This document shows, one piece after another, positions 7,007 to 15,519 of a stretch of DNA of 64,000 nt. A model generated the notes under the pieces. That model did no database searches. It was not told the origin of the DNA and saw only the letters and a program-made list of their open reading frames with translations. The stretch is from Mesorhizobium helmanticense (GTDB taxonomy: Bacteria; Pseudomonadota; Alphaproteobacteria; Rhizobiales; Rhizobiaceae), in contig NZ_PZJX01000032.1 of the NCBI RefSeq assembly GCF_003034915.1, positions 17,318 through 81,317 of the forward strand, in the 5' to 3' direction. The stretch's first letter is position 1, and each line of letters opens with the position of its first letter. A program made the position numbers and the translations under genes.

Positions 7007-8572
7007 CTAGCCCTTCATCCCAATAATGCGCTTGGCGGCATTCAGCCCTGGCGCACCGGAAACGCCGCCGCCCGGATGCGAGCCGGCGCTTGCGAGGAAC
7101 AGCCCTTCGAGCGGTGTGTCGTAGCCTGAACAGCCGGAAACGGGCCGCGACATCAGCATCTGGTCGGCCTGCAATTCGCCGTGATGCCAGTGGCCGCCCG
7201 GCATCCTGTAGCGGGCCTCGATGTCGGCCGGCGTCAAAAGCTCGGCATGGAGCACGGTCTTGCCGATTCCCGGTGCATAAGTCTCGAGCTGAGCCATGAT
7301 TACTTCGAGGAATTTCGGCTTGCCCGCGCTCCAGCCCTCCTTCAGCGCATAGGGCGCATATTGCACCACGGCTGACAGGACGCAGGCGCCGCTGGGCGCC
7401 AGCGATGGATCGGCGAGGCTGGGCAGCGTGATCTCCATCACCGGTTCGGGCGAGAACGCGCCGTATTTCGACGGATTAAAGGCGCGCTCGACATGATCGG
7501 GCGAAGGCGCGATGACCAGCCGGCCCTTGTGGCCGGCGGCATCGACACCGGTGAATTCGGGCTGCCGGTCGAGCGCCAGATGCAGCTTCGCCGCATCGCC
7601 GTTCATGCGGATGTTTTTCACCTTGCGGACGAAACCGGTGTCGATCTCGCGTGGTCCGACAAGGTCAAGAAATGTGGTCGCCGGATTGATGGCCGAAACG
7701 ATCGTTCTGGCGCGAACTTCCTCACCCTTGTCGAGGACGACGCCAACGGCGCGGCCCTTCTCGACGATGATCTTCGCCACCGGTGTCCCCGTGCGGATTG
7801 TCGCGCCGGCCTTTTCCGCCGCCGCGCGGATGGCGGCGACGATCGCGCCCATGCCGCCCTTCGGCAGTGTCTGCGCGCCGGCCGTGCCAGCGGTTTCTCC
7901 CGCCAGCCGGTAGTAGAGGCCTAGCAGCGAGGTCGGCGAACGCGGGCCGAGATGGCTGCCCAGCGTCGCGTCGAAGGCGAGCAGGCCTTTCAGGCGGTCG
8001 TCGGCGAGCTGCTCGTCGAGCAGGTCGGCGACGTTCATCAGCAGCACGCGCAGGAAATCGCGCATGTCCTCCTTGCCGAGTTTCTTCAGCGCCAGCGCGG
8101 TCTGGCCGAGCGCTGCCGTCTCGAGCAGCGACATGCCGCCGAGATCGGGCGGGCGGCGCGCGAGAAACGGCTTCAATATGCCGGCATAGCGCAGCAGCTG
8201 AGCACGCAACTCTTTCCAGGCGGATTGTTCGGACGGGATGGCGCCGGTCAGCACTTCGCCATAGGCGCCATGCAGGACAAGTGGTGGGCCGTCCGTTGAC
8301 AGCGCCACTGACGGCACGAAGTCGGCGCGCGCGAATTGCAGCCCATGCTTCTCCAGCTCCAGCGACTTCACGACATCGGGATGCAGCCGGTTCAGCAGGT
8401 GGGCAACTGAGGAGACGCGAAAGCCGGGTGCGAATTCCTCGGTGCGTGCCGCGCCGCCGATGTCGCCGGCGGCCTCCAGCACCAGCACCTTGCGGCTTGC
8501 TCTCGCCAGCGTGGCGGCAGCGACGAGGCCATTGTGGCCGCCGCCGATGACAACAACATCAAATGACGTCAT
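7007..8572 (-). CDS. FAD-dependent oxidoreductase, phytoene-desaturase-like (PYROXD2 type), copy 2
   Basis: A 521-residue flavoprotein with the dinucleotide-binding N-terminus VVVIGGGHNGLVAAATLARASRKVL. The C-terminal flavin segment is GLFLASAGSHPGGGVSGAPG. It belongs to the CrtI/PYROXD2-like group, which includes many amine- and alcohol-oxidising enzymes besides carotenoid desaturases. No carotenoid genes are nearby. It overlaps the upstream paralogue by 14 bases and is followed after 3 bases by the GcvT-like gene, so all are one operon read leftward from 10178. Most likely it oxidises an amine intermediate, perhaps with the paralogue as a hetero-oligomer; this is inference. Confidence 0.83.
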   Translation of the reverse strand: MTSFDVVVIGGGHNGLVAAATLARASRKVLVLEAAGDIGGAARTEEFAPGFRVSSVAHLLNRLHPDVVKSLELEKHGLQFARADFVPSVALSTDGPPLVLHGAYGEVLTGAIPSEQSAWKELRAQLLRYAGILKPFLARRPPDLGGMSLLETAALGQTALALKKLGKEDMRDFLRVLLMNVADLLDEQLADDRLKGLLAFDATLGSHLGPRSPTSLLGLYYRLAGETAGTAGAQTLPKGGMGAIVAAIRAAAEKAGATIRTGTPVAKIIVEKGRAVGVVLDKGEEVRARTIVSAINPATTFLDLVGPREIDTGFVRKVKNIRMNGDAAKLHLALDRQPEFTGVDAAGHKGRLVIAPSPDHVERAFNPSKYGAFSPEPVMEITLPSLADPSLAPSGACVLSAVVQYAPYALKEGWSAGKPKFLEVIMAQLETYAPGIGKTVLHAELLTPADIEARYRMPGGHWHHGELQADQMLMSRPVSGCSGYDTPLEGLFLASAGSHPGGGVSGAPGLNAAKRIIGMKG

Positions 8573-10178
8573 GGGCCGGGCTCATATGGTGAATTGGCTT
8601 TGCAAGGTCGCGCAGGATCTCGGCCGCGGCATTGCGGCCGGGTGCGCCCATGACGCCACCACCGGGATGGGTGGAAGAGCCGCAGATATAGAGCCCACTG
8701 AGCGGCGAACGGTATTGCGCATAGCCCGGCACCGGCCGGTTGAACAAAAGCTGGTCGAAGGTCAGTTCGCCCTGGAAGATGTTGCCTTCGGTGAGACCGA
8801 CCTCGGCCTCGATCTCGCGCGGCGTGCGCACCTCCATGTGGACGATGCGGTCGCGAAAGCCCGGCGAGTATTCGGCGATCTGCGAAATCACGCTTTCGGC
8901 AAAACCGTCGCGGTCGGCATCAGTCCAGTCGTGGCCGTTCACCTTCGGCGGGGCGTATTGTACGAAGCAGCTCATGAAGTGCTTGCCAGGCGGCGACATG
9001 GTCGGGTCAAGCGTCGTCGGGATAACCATGTCGAGGAAAGGGTCCGCTGACCAGCGTCCGGCCTTCCAGTCGTCATAGGCGCGCTCCATGCGCTCCATGG
9101 AATCGGTGAAATGCATGTCACCGCGATAGACCGGCGAATCCTTCGGAAGCGCGGGGAATTCGGGAAGGGAATCGAGCGCGATGTTGACCTTGCCGGAGGA
9201 GCCGCGGATCTTGAAGTTCCTGACCCGGCGCAGGAAGATGTCGGGCAGTTCCTTTTCCTCGACCAGCTTGAGGAAGGTGCGCTTCACGTCGGCGTTGGAA
9301 ACGACGAGCTTGCCATGGATCTCCTCGCCGTCGGCAAGGATGACGCCTTTGGCCTTGCCGCGCCGGATCAGCACATGGTCGACCTCGGCGCCGGTGCGGA
9401 TGGTGCCGCCCGAGGCCTGGAAGGACGCGGCAAGCGCCCTGGTGACCGCGCCCATGCCGCCGCGCGCATAGCCCCAGGCGCCGACCGAGCCGTCGACCTC
9501 GCCCATATAGTGGTGCAGCAGCACATAGGCGGTGCCCGGCGACATCGGCCCGAGCGCGGTGCCGATGATGCCGGACAAAGCGAAATTCGCCTTGATGACA
9601 TCGGTCTCGAAGTATTCGTCGAGGAAGTCCGAGATCGACATGGTCCAGAAGCGCAGTGTCAGCGCCATTTCCTCGGCCGACAGTCCGGCGAATTTCTTGC
9701 CGAGGTAAAGAAGCTCGCCGAGGTCGCGTGGTCGCAAACTGGTCGGGTCGGGTGCGGTGCGCATCAGCAGCGGCTGGATGAAGCGGCATTGCCGCGTCAC
9801 GTCGCGGGCATAGCGGTCATAGGCTTCGGCATCGCGTCTGGAGAAGCGGGCGAACTCACGCCGATGGGCATCGTGGTCGCGGTAGTTGGCGAGGTAGTCG
9901 CCGTCGCGGGTGAACACCGCGCCGCCTTCGTAGGAAATCACCTGCAGGCCGAATCGCGGCAATTCGAGGTCGCGCATGATCTCGGGGCGAAACAGCGAGC
10001 AGACATAAGAGCAGTTGGAATAGAGGAAACCGGGCGTCAATTCGCGGCTGGTGGCGGCGCCGCCGACCCAGTCGTTCTTCTCCACGACCAGCACGTCGAG
10101 CCCGGCGCGCTGGAGGTAGCAGGCATTGACCAGGCCATTGTGGCCACCGCCGATGACGATCGCATCCCACGCCTTCAT
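8559..10178 (-). CDS. FAD-dependent oxidoreductase, phytoene-desaturase-like (PYROXD2 type), copy 1
   Basis: A 539-residue paralogue of the next gene and first in the leftward operon. It has AIVIGGGHNGLVNACYLQRAG for FAD binding. The C-terminal GLYICGSSTHPGGGVMGAPGRNAAAEIL is nearly the same as in the neighbour, so the pair arose by duplication. The ATG is preceded by GAGGG at a fair distance. The divergent promoter region carries a palindrome (10277-10292) shared with two other promoters of the island. The exact substrate is unknown. Confidence 0.83.
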   Translation of the reverse strand: MKAWDAIVIGGGHNGLVNACYLQRAGLDVLVVEKNDWVGGAATSRELTPGFLYSNCSYVCSLFRPEIMRDLELPRFGLQVISYEGGAVFTRDGDYLANYRDHDAHRREFARFSRRDAEAYDRYARDVTRQCRFIQPLLMRTAPDPTSLRPRDLGELLYLGKKFAGLSAEEMALTLRFWTMSISDFLDEYFETDVIKANFALSGIIGTALGPMSPGTAYVLLHHYMGEVDGSVGAWGYARGGMGAVTRALAASFQASGGTIRTGAEVDHVLIRRGKAKGVILADGEEIHGKLVVSNADVKRTFLKLVEEKELPDIFLRRVRNFKIRGSSGKVNIALDSLPEFPALPKDSPVYRGDMHFTDSMERMERAYDDWKAGRWSADPFLDMVIPTTLDPTMSPPGKHFMSCFVQYAPPKVNGHDWTDADRDGFAESVISQIAEYSPGFRDRIVHMEVRTPREIEAEVGLTEGNIFQGELTFDQLLFNRPVPGYAQYRSPLSGLYICGSSTHPGGGVMGAPGRNAAAEILRDLAKPIHHMSPAHDVI

Positions 10179-10276
10179 ATGCGCTGAGCCCTCATGGCGT
10201 CCGACCCTTCATTTTGCGTGATCCGCTCCCGGATGTGCGGAATTTGACATGGCAGCCGGCATTTTGTCCAGCCATT

Positions 10277-10292
10277 CTGAATGAATGTTCAA
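10277..10292. promoter_or_regulatory. BetI-like operator, site 1 (CTGAA-N6-TTCAA)
   Basis: CTGAATGAATGTTCAA at 10277-10292 fits the palindrome TTGAA-N6-TTCAA with one mismatch in the left arm. It lies between the leftward FAD-oxidoreductase operon and the rightward methyltransferase operon that encodes the BetI-like regulator. Two better copies are at 18592-18607 and 21361-21384. Control by the island's own regulator, including autoregulation, is inferred. Confidence 0.6.
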
Positions 10293-10376
10293 CAAATGAT
10301 GTTGCGTTTTCCCTGGCATGCGCTAGGCTTTGCCGATAGTCGGGAATGGGTTTTCGAGGATTGGGGCCGAGGTCTG

Positions 10377-11171
10377 ATGATCGAAACGGCAGACGCCGAG
10401 CCGGAATATGATGACACCGCCATCCGCTTCCTCGAGGCGCTGTGGGGCGATGGTTATCTGTCGCCCGGCGGACCGGAAGAGGTCGACCGCGTGGTCGAGG
10501 GCCTGTCGCTTAGGGGCAAGGCGGTCCTCGATATAGGCTGCGGCTCCGGTGGCATCACGCTGCATCTGGTCGAGCGCCATGGTGCTGCCCACGCCACCGG
10601 TTTCGATGTCGAGCGCCCGGTGATCGAGACGGCCAGGCGAAGGGCGGCCGCACGCGGGCTTTCCGATAGCGCCGGCTTCGTACAGGCGCCGCCTGGACCA
10701 CTACCTTTCGCGGATGCTTCCTTCGATGTCGTCTTCTCCAAGGACGCGCTGCTGCATGTGCCCGACAAGGATGGGCTGTTCGCCGAGATCTTCCGCGTGC
10801 TGAAGCCGGGCGGCGTCTTCGCCGCTTCGAACTGGATGATCTCGCATGATGACGAACCATCACCCGAGATGAAGGCCTATGTCGCCGCAGAAGGCCTGTC
10901 CTTCACCATGGCATCGCCGGTGCGCTATGCGCAGGCGATGCGCCGCGCCGGCTTTGCCGACGTTACAGTGCGCGACCGCAATCCCTGGTACCGCGAGGTC
11001 GCGCGCGAGGAACTCACCCGCCTCAAGGGTCCGCTCTACCCGGCGGTCGCGGCCGCGGTCGGGGCGGCCTATGTCGACAAGAACATACGAACCTGGGAAG
11101 CCATGCAGAAGGTGCTTGACAGCGGCGAGCACCGTCCCACTCATCTTCGCGGTCGGAAACCGGTTGGATAG
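10377..11171 (+). CDS. Class I SAM-dependent methyltransferase
   Basis: A methyltransferase with motif I VLDIGCGSGGITLHL, the acidic loop FDVERPVIETA, motif IV FDVVFSKDALLHV, and the LKPGGVFAASNWM strand typical of the UbiE/phosphoethanolamine-methyltransferase-like class. The start at 10377 gives 264 residues and is preceded by CCGAGGTCTG. The frame is open to an ATG at 10281, but that codon lies inside the putative operator and the added residues do not look like family sequence. It is first gene of a rightward operon with the BetI-like gene 6 bases downstream. The acceptor is unknown; context suggests a small amine or carboxylate. Confidence 0.82.
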   Translation: MIETADAEPEYDDTAIRFLEALWGDGYLSPGGPEEVDRVVEGLSLRGKAVLDIGCGSGGITLHLVERHGAAHATGFDVERPVIETARRRAAARGLSDSAGFVQAPPGPLPFADASFDVVFSKDALLHVPDKDGLFAEIFRVLKPGGVFAASNWMISHDDEPSPEMKAYVAAEGLSFTMASPVRYAQAMRRAGFADVTVRDRNPWYREVAREELTRLKGPLYPAVAAAVGAAYVDKNIRTWEAMQKVLDSGEHRPTHLRGRKPVG

Positions 11172-11177
11172 CCGGCG

Positions 11178-11909
11178 ATGCTGGAGACCATCACACCCAT
11201 GAAGACAGCAGAGGCCAGGGAAGCCGTCCTTGGGTCGGCGCGGAAAAACGGAGAGTCAACGCGGAAAAACGAGATCGAAAAACGCGGCCGCAAGGCCTCG
11301 AAGGAAGTTAGGCAGCTTCAACTGATCGAGGCGACGATCGATTCGCTGGCCAAGCGCGGCTATTCGGAGACGACGATGGCCGATGTCGCCGACGGGGCCG
11401 GCCTGTCGCGCGGCATCGTCAATTTCCATTTCGAGAGCAAGGAAAAGCTGCTCGTCGCCACGTTGGCATTTATGGCCGACGAGTATGCCGCACACTGGCG
11501 CGCCGCCCTCACCAGAGCCGGCGACGATCCCGCCCGCCAGTTGCAGGCGCTGGTCGCCGCCGATTTCGATCGCTCGATCTGTAACAAACGCAAGCTGGCC
11601 GCCTGGTGCGCCTTCTGGGGCGAAGCCAAGTCGCGCCCGACCTATCAGGCGCTGTGCGGCGCGCGTGACGCCGCCTACCAGAAGATATTCATCGACCTTT
11701 GCGCGGCGCTCAAAGAGAGCGGCGGCTATGCCTATGAGCCGCAGGTGATGGCGCTGGCGCTGAGCGCCATGCTGGAGGGCCTGTGGCTGCGGCTGATGAT
11801 GGGCACTGAGGACGTCACCCGCGAAACCGCTTTGCAGGCGGCGAACGAATTCCTGTCGGCGGCATTTTCGAAACACTATCCATTGGCCAGCGGCCCCAAG
11901 AAGGCTTGA
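11178..11909 (+). CDS. TetR-family regulator, BetI-like
   Basis: A 243-residue regulator. The HTH is in RGYSETTMADVADGAGLSRG followed by IVNFHFESKEKLLVATL. The ligand-domain stretch AAWCAFWGEAKSRPTYQALCG is characteristic of the BetI group, whose founder is a choline-responsive repressor. An unusual basic N-terminal extension of about 45 residues precedes the HTH; an internal ATG at 11199 is an alternative start. It lies within the methyltransferase - binding protein - amine oxidase operon. Three TTGAA-N6-TTCAA palindromes in the island are probable binding sites. The ligand is presumably an amine substrate or intermediate. Confidence 0.85.
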   Translation: MLETITPMKTAEAREAVLGSARKNGESTRKNEIEKRGRKASKEVRQLQLIEATIDSLAKRGYSETTMADVADGAGLSRGIVNFHFESKEKLLVATLAFMADEYAAHWRAALTRAGDDPARQLQALVAADFDRSICNKRKLAAWCAFWGEAKSRPTYQALCGARDAAYQKIFIDLCAALKESGGYAYEPQVMALALSAMLEGLWLRLMMGTEDVTRETALQAANEFLSAAFSKHYPLASGPKKA

Positions 11910-11938
11910 AGCAAAAACCAAAAGAGGATGGAACAGCA

Positions 11939-13021
11939 ATGAAGACAATGACCCGACGCCTGACACTGACTTTGGCGCTGACTGGTGCGCTGGCGGCTTC
12001 GGCCGCCGGACTTGCGGTTGCCGCGGACAAGGACCTGATCATCTTTGACTGGTCCGGCTACGAGGATCCCAGCTTCCACCAGAAATATGTCGAGAAGAAT
12101 GGCGATTCGCCGACCTTCACCTTCTTTGGCGACGAGGACGAGGCGTTCGAAAAGGTCCGTTCCGGTTTCAGGGCTGATCTTGGCCATCCCTGCTCGCAGA
12201 GCGTGGTGAAATGGCGCGAAGCCGGCCTGCTGCAACCGCTCGACACCTCGAAGATAACTGCCTGGAAAGACCTCAATCCCGGTATCATGGCGATGAAGGA
12301 TCTCGCCACCACCGCTGACGGCAAGGCATGGTTCATGCCTTGGGACTGGGGCAATACGCAGCTCACCTACAATTCCGACAAGATCGACGCCAAGGACGTG
12401 CAGTCGCTGAAGGCTTTCGCCGATCCCAAGTTCAAGGGCAGGGTTTCCATCGGCGACAATGTCGACGACGCCTATGCACTGGCCAGCCTTGCCATCGGGC
12501 TCAAGGACTGGACCAAGATGACGGACGATCAGTTCAAGCAGGCGTCCGACTTCCTGCGCGAGGTGCACAAGAATGTGCGCTCCTACTGGACCGACTCCAC
12601 TGACATCGTCCAGTTGTTCAGCGGCGGCGAGGTCGATCTCGCCTGGGCATGGAATGATGCGACAGTGCAATCGGTCGCCGCCGGCGTGCCGATCAAGGCC
12701 AAGAAGGATACCGACGAGGGCATTTCGACATGGGTCTGCGGTTACGTGCTGTTCAAGGACGCGCCCGGCAATACCGACAAGGCCTATGATTATCTGAACG
12801 CGATCAACGATCCGGAAGTCGCCAAGGTCCTGGTCAAGGACTGGGGCTACGGCCAGGCCAATGCCAAGGGCATGGAAGGTGTCGACCAGGCGGTGTTGAA
12901 GGAGAAGGGCTACGACGACGTGCAGAAATTCGTCGACAAGACGCTGTTCCAGTCACCGGTCCCCTCCGAGCTCAAGCTCAAAATGATCGCCGAGTTCGAG
13001 AAGATCAAAGCCGGCTATTGA
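11939..13021 (+). CDS. Polyamine-type ABC transporter substrate-binding protein, copy 1
   Basis: A 360-residue periplasmic protein of the PotD/PotF family. The start MKTMTRRLTLTLALTG gives a clear signal peptide ending at GLAVAA, and AGAGGATGG precedes it; the longer frame from 11906 is rejected. The mature part starts DKDLIIFDWSGYEDPSFH. It has the conserved STWVCGYVLFKDAPGN and ends EFEKIKAGY. It delivers a cationic amine to an inner-membrane permease, here presumably PotB/PotC at 16594-18360. A close paralogue follows at 13136. Confidence 0.88.
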   Translation: MKTMTRRLTLTLALTGALAASAAGLAVAADKDLIIFDWSGYEDPSFHQKYVEKNGDSPTFTFFGDEDEAFEKVRSGFRADLGHPCSQSVVKWREAGLLQPLDTSKITAWKDLNPGIMAMKDLATTADGKAWFMPWDWGNTQLTYNSDKIDAKDVQSLKAFADPKFKGRVSIGDNVDDAYALASLAIGLKDWTKMTDDQFKQASDFLREVHKNVRSYWTDSTDIVQLFSGGEVDLAWAWNDATVQSVAAGVPIKAKKDTDEGISTWVCGYVLFKDAPGNTDKAYDYLNAINDPEVAKVLVKDWGYGQANAKGMEGVDQAVLKEKGYDDVQKFVDKTLFQSPVPSELKLKMIAEFEKIKAGY

Positions 13022-13037
13022 GCCGTGTTTGGCTTGA

Positions 13038-13070
13038 CCCGTCCGCACGCCGATATGGTCGGCGGACGGG
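13038..13070 (+). other. Hairpin between the two binding-protein genes
   Basis: CCCGTCCGC at 13038-13046 pairs perfectly with GCGGACGGG at 13062-13070 over a 15-base loop. A second inverted repeat, TGGGAATTC at 13083-13091 with GAATTCCCA at 13124-13132, brackets the rest of the spacer. Such stems after binding-protein genes often stabilise the upstream message; partial termination is also possible. Confidence 0.5.
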
Positions 13071-13135
13071 CTCGCCAAAGCCTGGGAATTCTCCTAACCT
13101 CGCTGGATATTGTTTGCGACGGGGAATTCCCAGCC

Positions 13136-14212
13136 ATGAAGTCCATGCTTCGCAGCCTTGCCATCGCCGCCGCATGCACGATTGGCGCTGGCGTCCACCT
13201 CGCATTCGCGGCAGGCGGTGGCGACCTCATTGTGTTCGACTGGTCGGGCTACGAGGATCCGCTGCTCCATTCCGCCTACACCACCAAATATGGCGCTGAA
13301 CCGACCTTCGCCTTCTTTGGCGACGAGGACGAAGCCTTTCAGAAGATGCGGGCCGGCTTCAAGGCCGATATTGCGCATCCCTGTTCGCAAAGCGTGGTGA
13401 AGTGGCGCGAGGCTGGCATGCTGCAGCCGCTCGACACGTCAAGAATCACCGGCTGGAAGGACCTCAATCCAGGCATCATGGCGATGAAGGATCTCGCCAC
13501 CACCGCCGACGGCAAGGTCTGGTTCATGCCTTTCGACTGGGGCAACACATCGCTGCTCTACCGCACCGACAACGTGACGGCGGAAGAGGCGCAGTCGCTG
13601 AGGATCCTTGCAGATCCGAAATTCAAGGGGCGCGTCACCATCGGCGACAATGTCGACGACGCCTACGCCCTGGCGAGCCTGGTCATCGGTCTCAAGGACT
13701 GGACCAAGATGACGGACGCTCAGTTCAAGGAAGCCTCCGATTTTCTGCGCGATGTGCACAAGAACATCCGCTTCTACTGGACCGACGACACCGACATCAA
13801 CCAGGCCTTCTCAGGCAACGAGGTCGACCTCGCCTGGGGCTGGAACGAGACCTTCGTCACTCTCAAGAGCCAGGGCGTGCCGATCGCCATGAATCGCGGC
13901 ACCAAGGAAGGCATATCGACCTGGGTGTGCGGCTATGTGCTGATGAAGGACGCGCCCGGCAATCTCGACCAGGCCTATGATTTCCTGAACGCGGTCAACG
14001 CACCTGCCGTCTCGGACTATATGGTCACGACATTCGGCTATGGCCACGGCAACGCCGCAGGCATGGCGGCGATCGAACCCAAGCTGCTGGCCGAGCGGGG
14101 CTTCGACAATCTCGACAAATTCCTTGACAAGACGCTGTTTCAGCAACCGGTGGCGCCGGAGCTCAAGCAGCGGATGATCGACGAATTCGAGAAGATCAAG
14201 GCCGGCTATTGA
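13136..14212 (+). CDS. Polyamine-type ABC transporter substrate-binding protein, copy 2
   Basis: A 358-residue paralogue of the preceding gene with its own signal peptide (MKSMLRSLAIAAACTIGAG...AFA). Long blocks are shared with copy 1, for example AHPCSQSVVKWREAGMLQP, IGDNVDDAYALASL and FEKIKAGY. Differences cluster around the presumed ligand pocket (WNETFVTLKSQGVPIAMNRG against WNDATVQSVAAGVPIKAKKD), so the two may bind different amines. The longer frame from 13025 runs through the hairpin spacer and is rejected. The stop overlaps the next gene's TTG start (TTGA), suggesting coupled translation. Confidence 0.87.
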   Translation: MKSMLRSLAIAAACTIGAGVHLAFAAGGGDLIVFDWSGYEDPLLHSAYTTKYGAEPTFAFFGDEDEAFQKMRAGFKADIAHPCSQSVVKWREAGMLQPLDTSRITGWKDLNPGIMAMKDLATTADGKVWFMPFDWGNTSLLYRTDNVTAEEAQSLRILADPKFKGRVTIGDNVDDAYALASLVIGLKDWTKMTDAQFKEASDFLRDVHKNIRFYWTDDTDINQAFSGNEVDLAWGWNETFVTLKSQGVPIAMNRGTKEGISTWVCGYVLMKDAPGNLDQAYDFLNAVNAPAVSDYMVTTFGYGHGNAAGMAAIEPKLLAERGFDNLDKFLDKTLFQQPVAPELKQRMIDEFEKIKAGY

Positions 14213-15519
14213 AGCGCGGAACTGAAAGAGCCGATGTCGTCATCGTCGGCGCCGGTTTCACCGGACTATCGGCGGCGCTGGAACTAAAGAAGGCCGGCAT
14301 CGATTTCCTGCTGCTCGAAGCGCGCGACCGTGTTGGCGGACGCGTGGAATCCAGACGCAATGGGCTTGGCGAGCGCATCGACAGCGGCGGCCAGTTCCTG
14401 TGCGAGGACATGCCGGAACTGATGTCGCTGGTTGAAGCGCGCGGCAAGACCTTCGTCGAGACCTTTGTCGATGGTGATTTCATCACCCACCCATCGATGC
14501 CCGTCGAACAGGCCGAGCGGACCTATGTCACAGCGATGGCGATCCGCGGACGCATGAATGGGATCGAACCTGACGATCCCTCCATAGCCGGATTAACCGT
14601 CGCCGCGTGGCTCGACCGCCAGAAGGACCCGGCCGACGCCAAGGCGGCCTTCCGCTCGATGATCGAGGGGTTGTGGTGCCTGGCGCTGGAAAAGATGCCG
14701 CTCTGGCACCTGATCGACAACGACCGCCGCATCACCAACGAGGTGCCGGAGCTGCAATATTCCTTGCGCGAGACCATGCAGTCGCTGGCTGACGACCTGG
14801 CGGGTGATCTCGGCGACCACGTGCGGCTGAACGAGCCGGTGATGCGGGTCGAGCGTGCGCGGCAAGGCATGCGCATCGTCTCGGGCAGCGGCGTCATCGG
14901 AGCGCGCGAAGTCCTGATCGCATTGCCGCCGGCCACTGCCGCCAAGCTCGATTTTCAGCCCGCTTTGCCGGCAGCCTTGAAGAATGCCCTTGACGTCTGG
15001 GAAAGCGGCGCTGTGATCAAGATCCTGGTCCGCTATGCCAGGCCGTTCTGGCGCGAACGGAGTTTGAGCGGCATGGTGATGTGGCGCGACCTGCCGGGCC
15101 TGTTTGCCTGCGACGCCAGCAAGGATGACGACCATGCCGCGCTGGTCGTCTTTATCGGCGGGCCGTTGGCGCTGCTCTGCCGCAAGCTGGGCGATGCGGC
15201 GCTACGTGACGAAGTCACGGCCAAGCTAGCGGACGCGCTCGGTCCGGATGCGGCCGATATTCTCGATTTCAGCCAGCGCGACTGGACGGATGACCGCTGG
15301 AGCGGCGGTGCCTATAGCGACCTTATCGTCGACGTGACGGCAAGAGAGGCCGAGCGCACGATCGTTGCCGGCGCACCGCCGGTCCATTTCGCCAGCTCGG
15401 AACTGTCGCCGTCATTTCCCGGCTATGTCGAGGGCGCCATCGTGGCGGGGCGGATAGCGTCGCGAAAAATCATTGCGAACGTTCAGTCCGCCATCGCCAC
15501 CAGCGCCTCGGGGTCGTAG
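14209..15519 (+). CDS. FAD-dependent amine oxidase (flavin monoamine oxidase family)
   Basis: A 436-residue flavoprotein. The N-terminal FAD motif is VVIVGAGFTGLSAALELKKAG followed by LEARDRVGGR, the classical amine-oxidase signature. The C-terminus has FPGYVEGAIVAGRIAS, the flavin-contact segment. It starts with TTG overlapping the stop of the second binding protein. Expected reaction: oxidative deamination of an imported amine to an aldehyde or ketone with release of peroxide or electrons. Its last 37 bases overlap, on the opposite strand, the 3' end of the ATPase gene. Cytoplasmic, no signal peptide. Confidence 0.87.
   Translation: MKRGTERADVVIVGAGFTGLSAALELKKAGIDFLLLEARDRVGGRVESRRNGLGERIDSGGQFLCEDMPELMSLVEARGKTFVETFVDGDFITHPSMPVEQAERTYVTAMAIRGRMNGIEPDDPSIAGLTVAAWLDRQKDPADAKAAFRSMIEGLWCLALEKMPLWHLIDNDRRITNEVPELQYSLRETMQSLADDLAGDLGDHVRLNEPVMRVERARQGMRIVSGSGVIGAREVLIALPPATAAKLDFQPALPAALKNALDVWESGAVIKILVRYARPFWRERSLSGMVMWRDLPGLFACDASKDDDHAALVVFIGGPLALLCRKLGDAALRDEVTAKLADALGPDAADILDFSQRDWTDDRWSGGAYSDLIVDVTAREAERTIVAGAPPVHFASSELSPSFPGYVEGAIVAGRIASRKIIANVQSAIATSASGS

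Noticed and set aside
7007..10178. Carotenoid (phytoene) desaturase genes
   Set aside because: The fold matches, but there is no phytoene synthase or other carotenoid gene nearby, and the operon contains amine/folate enzymes.
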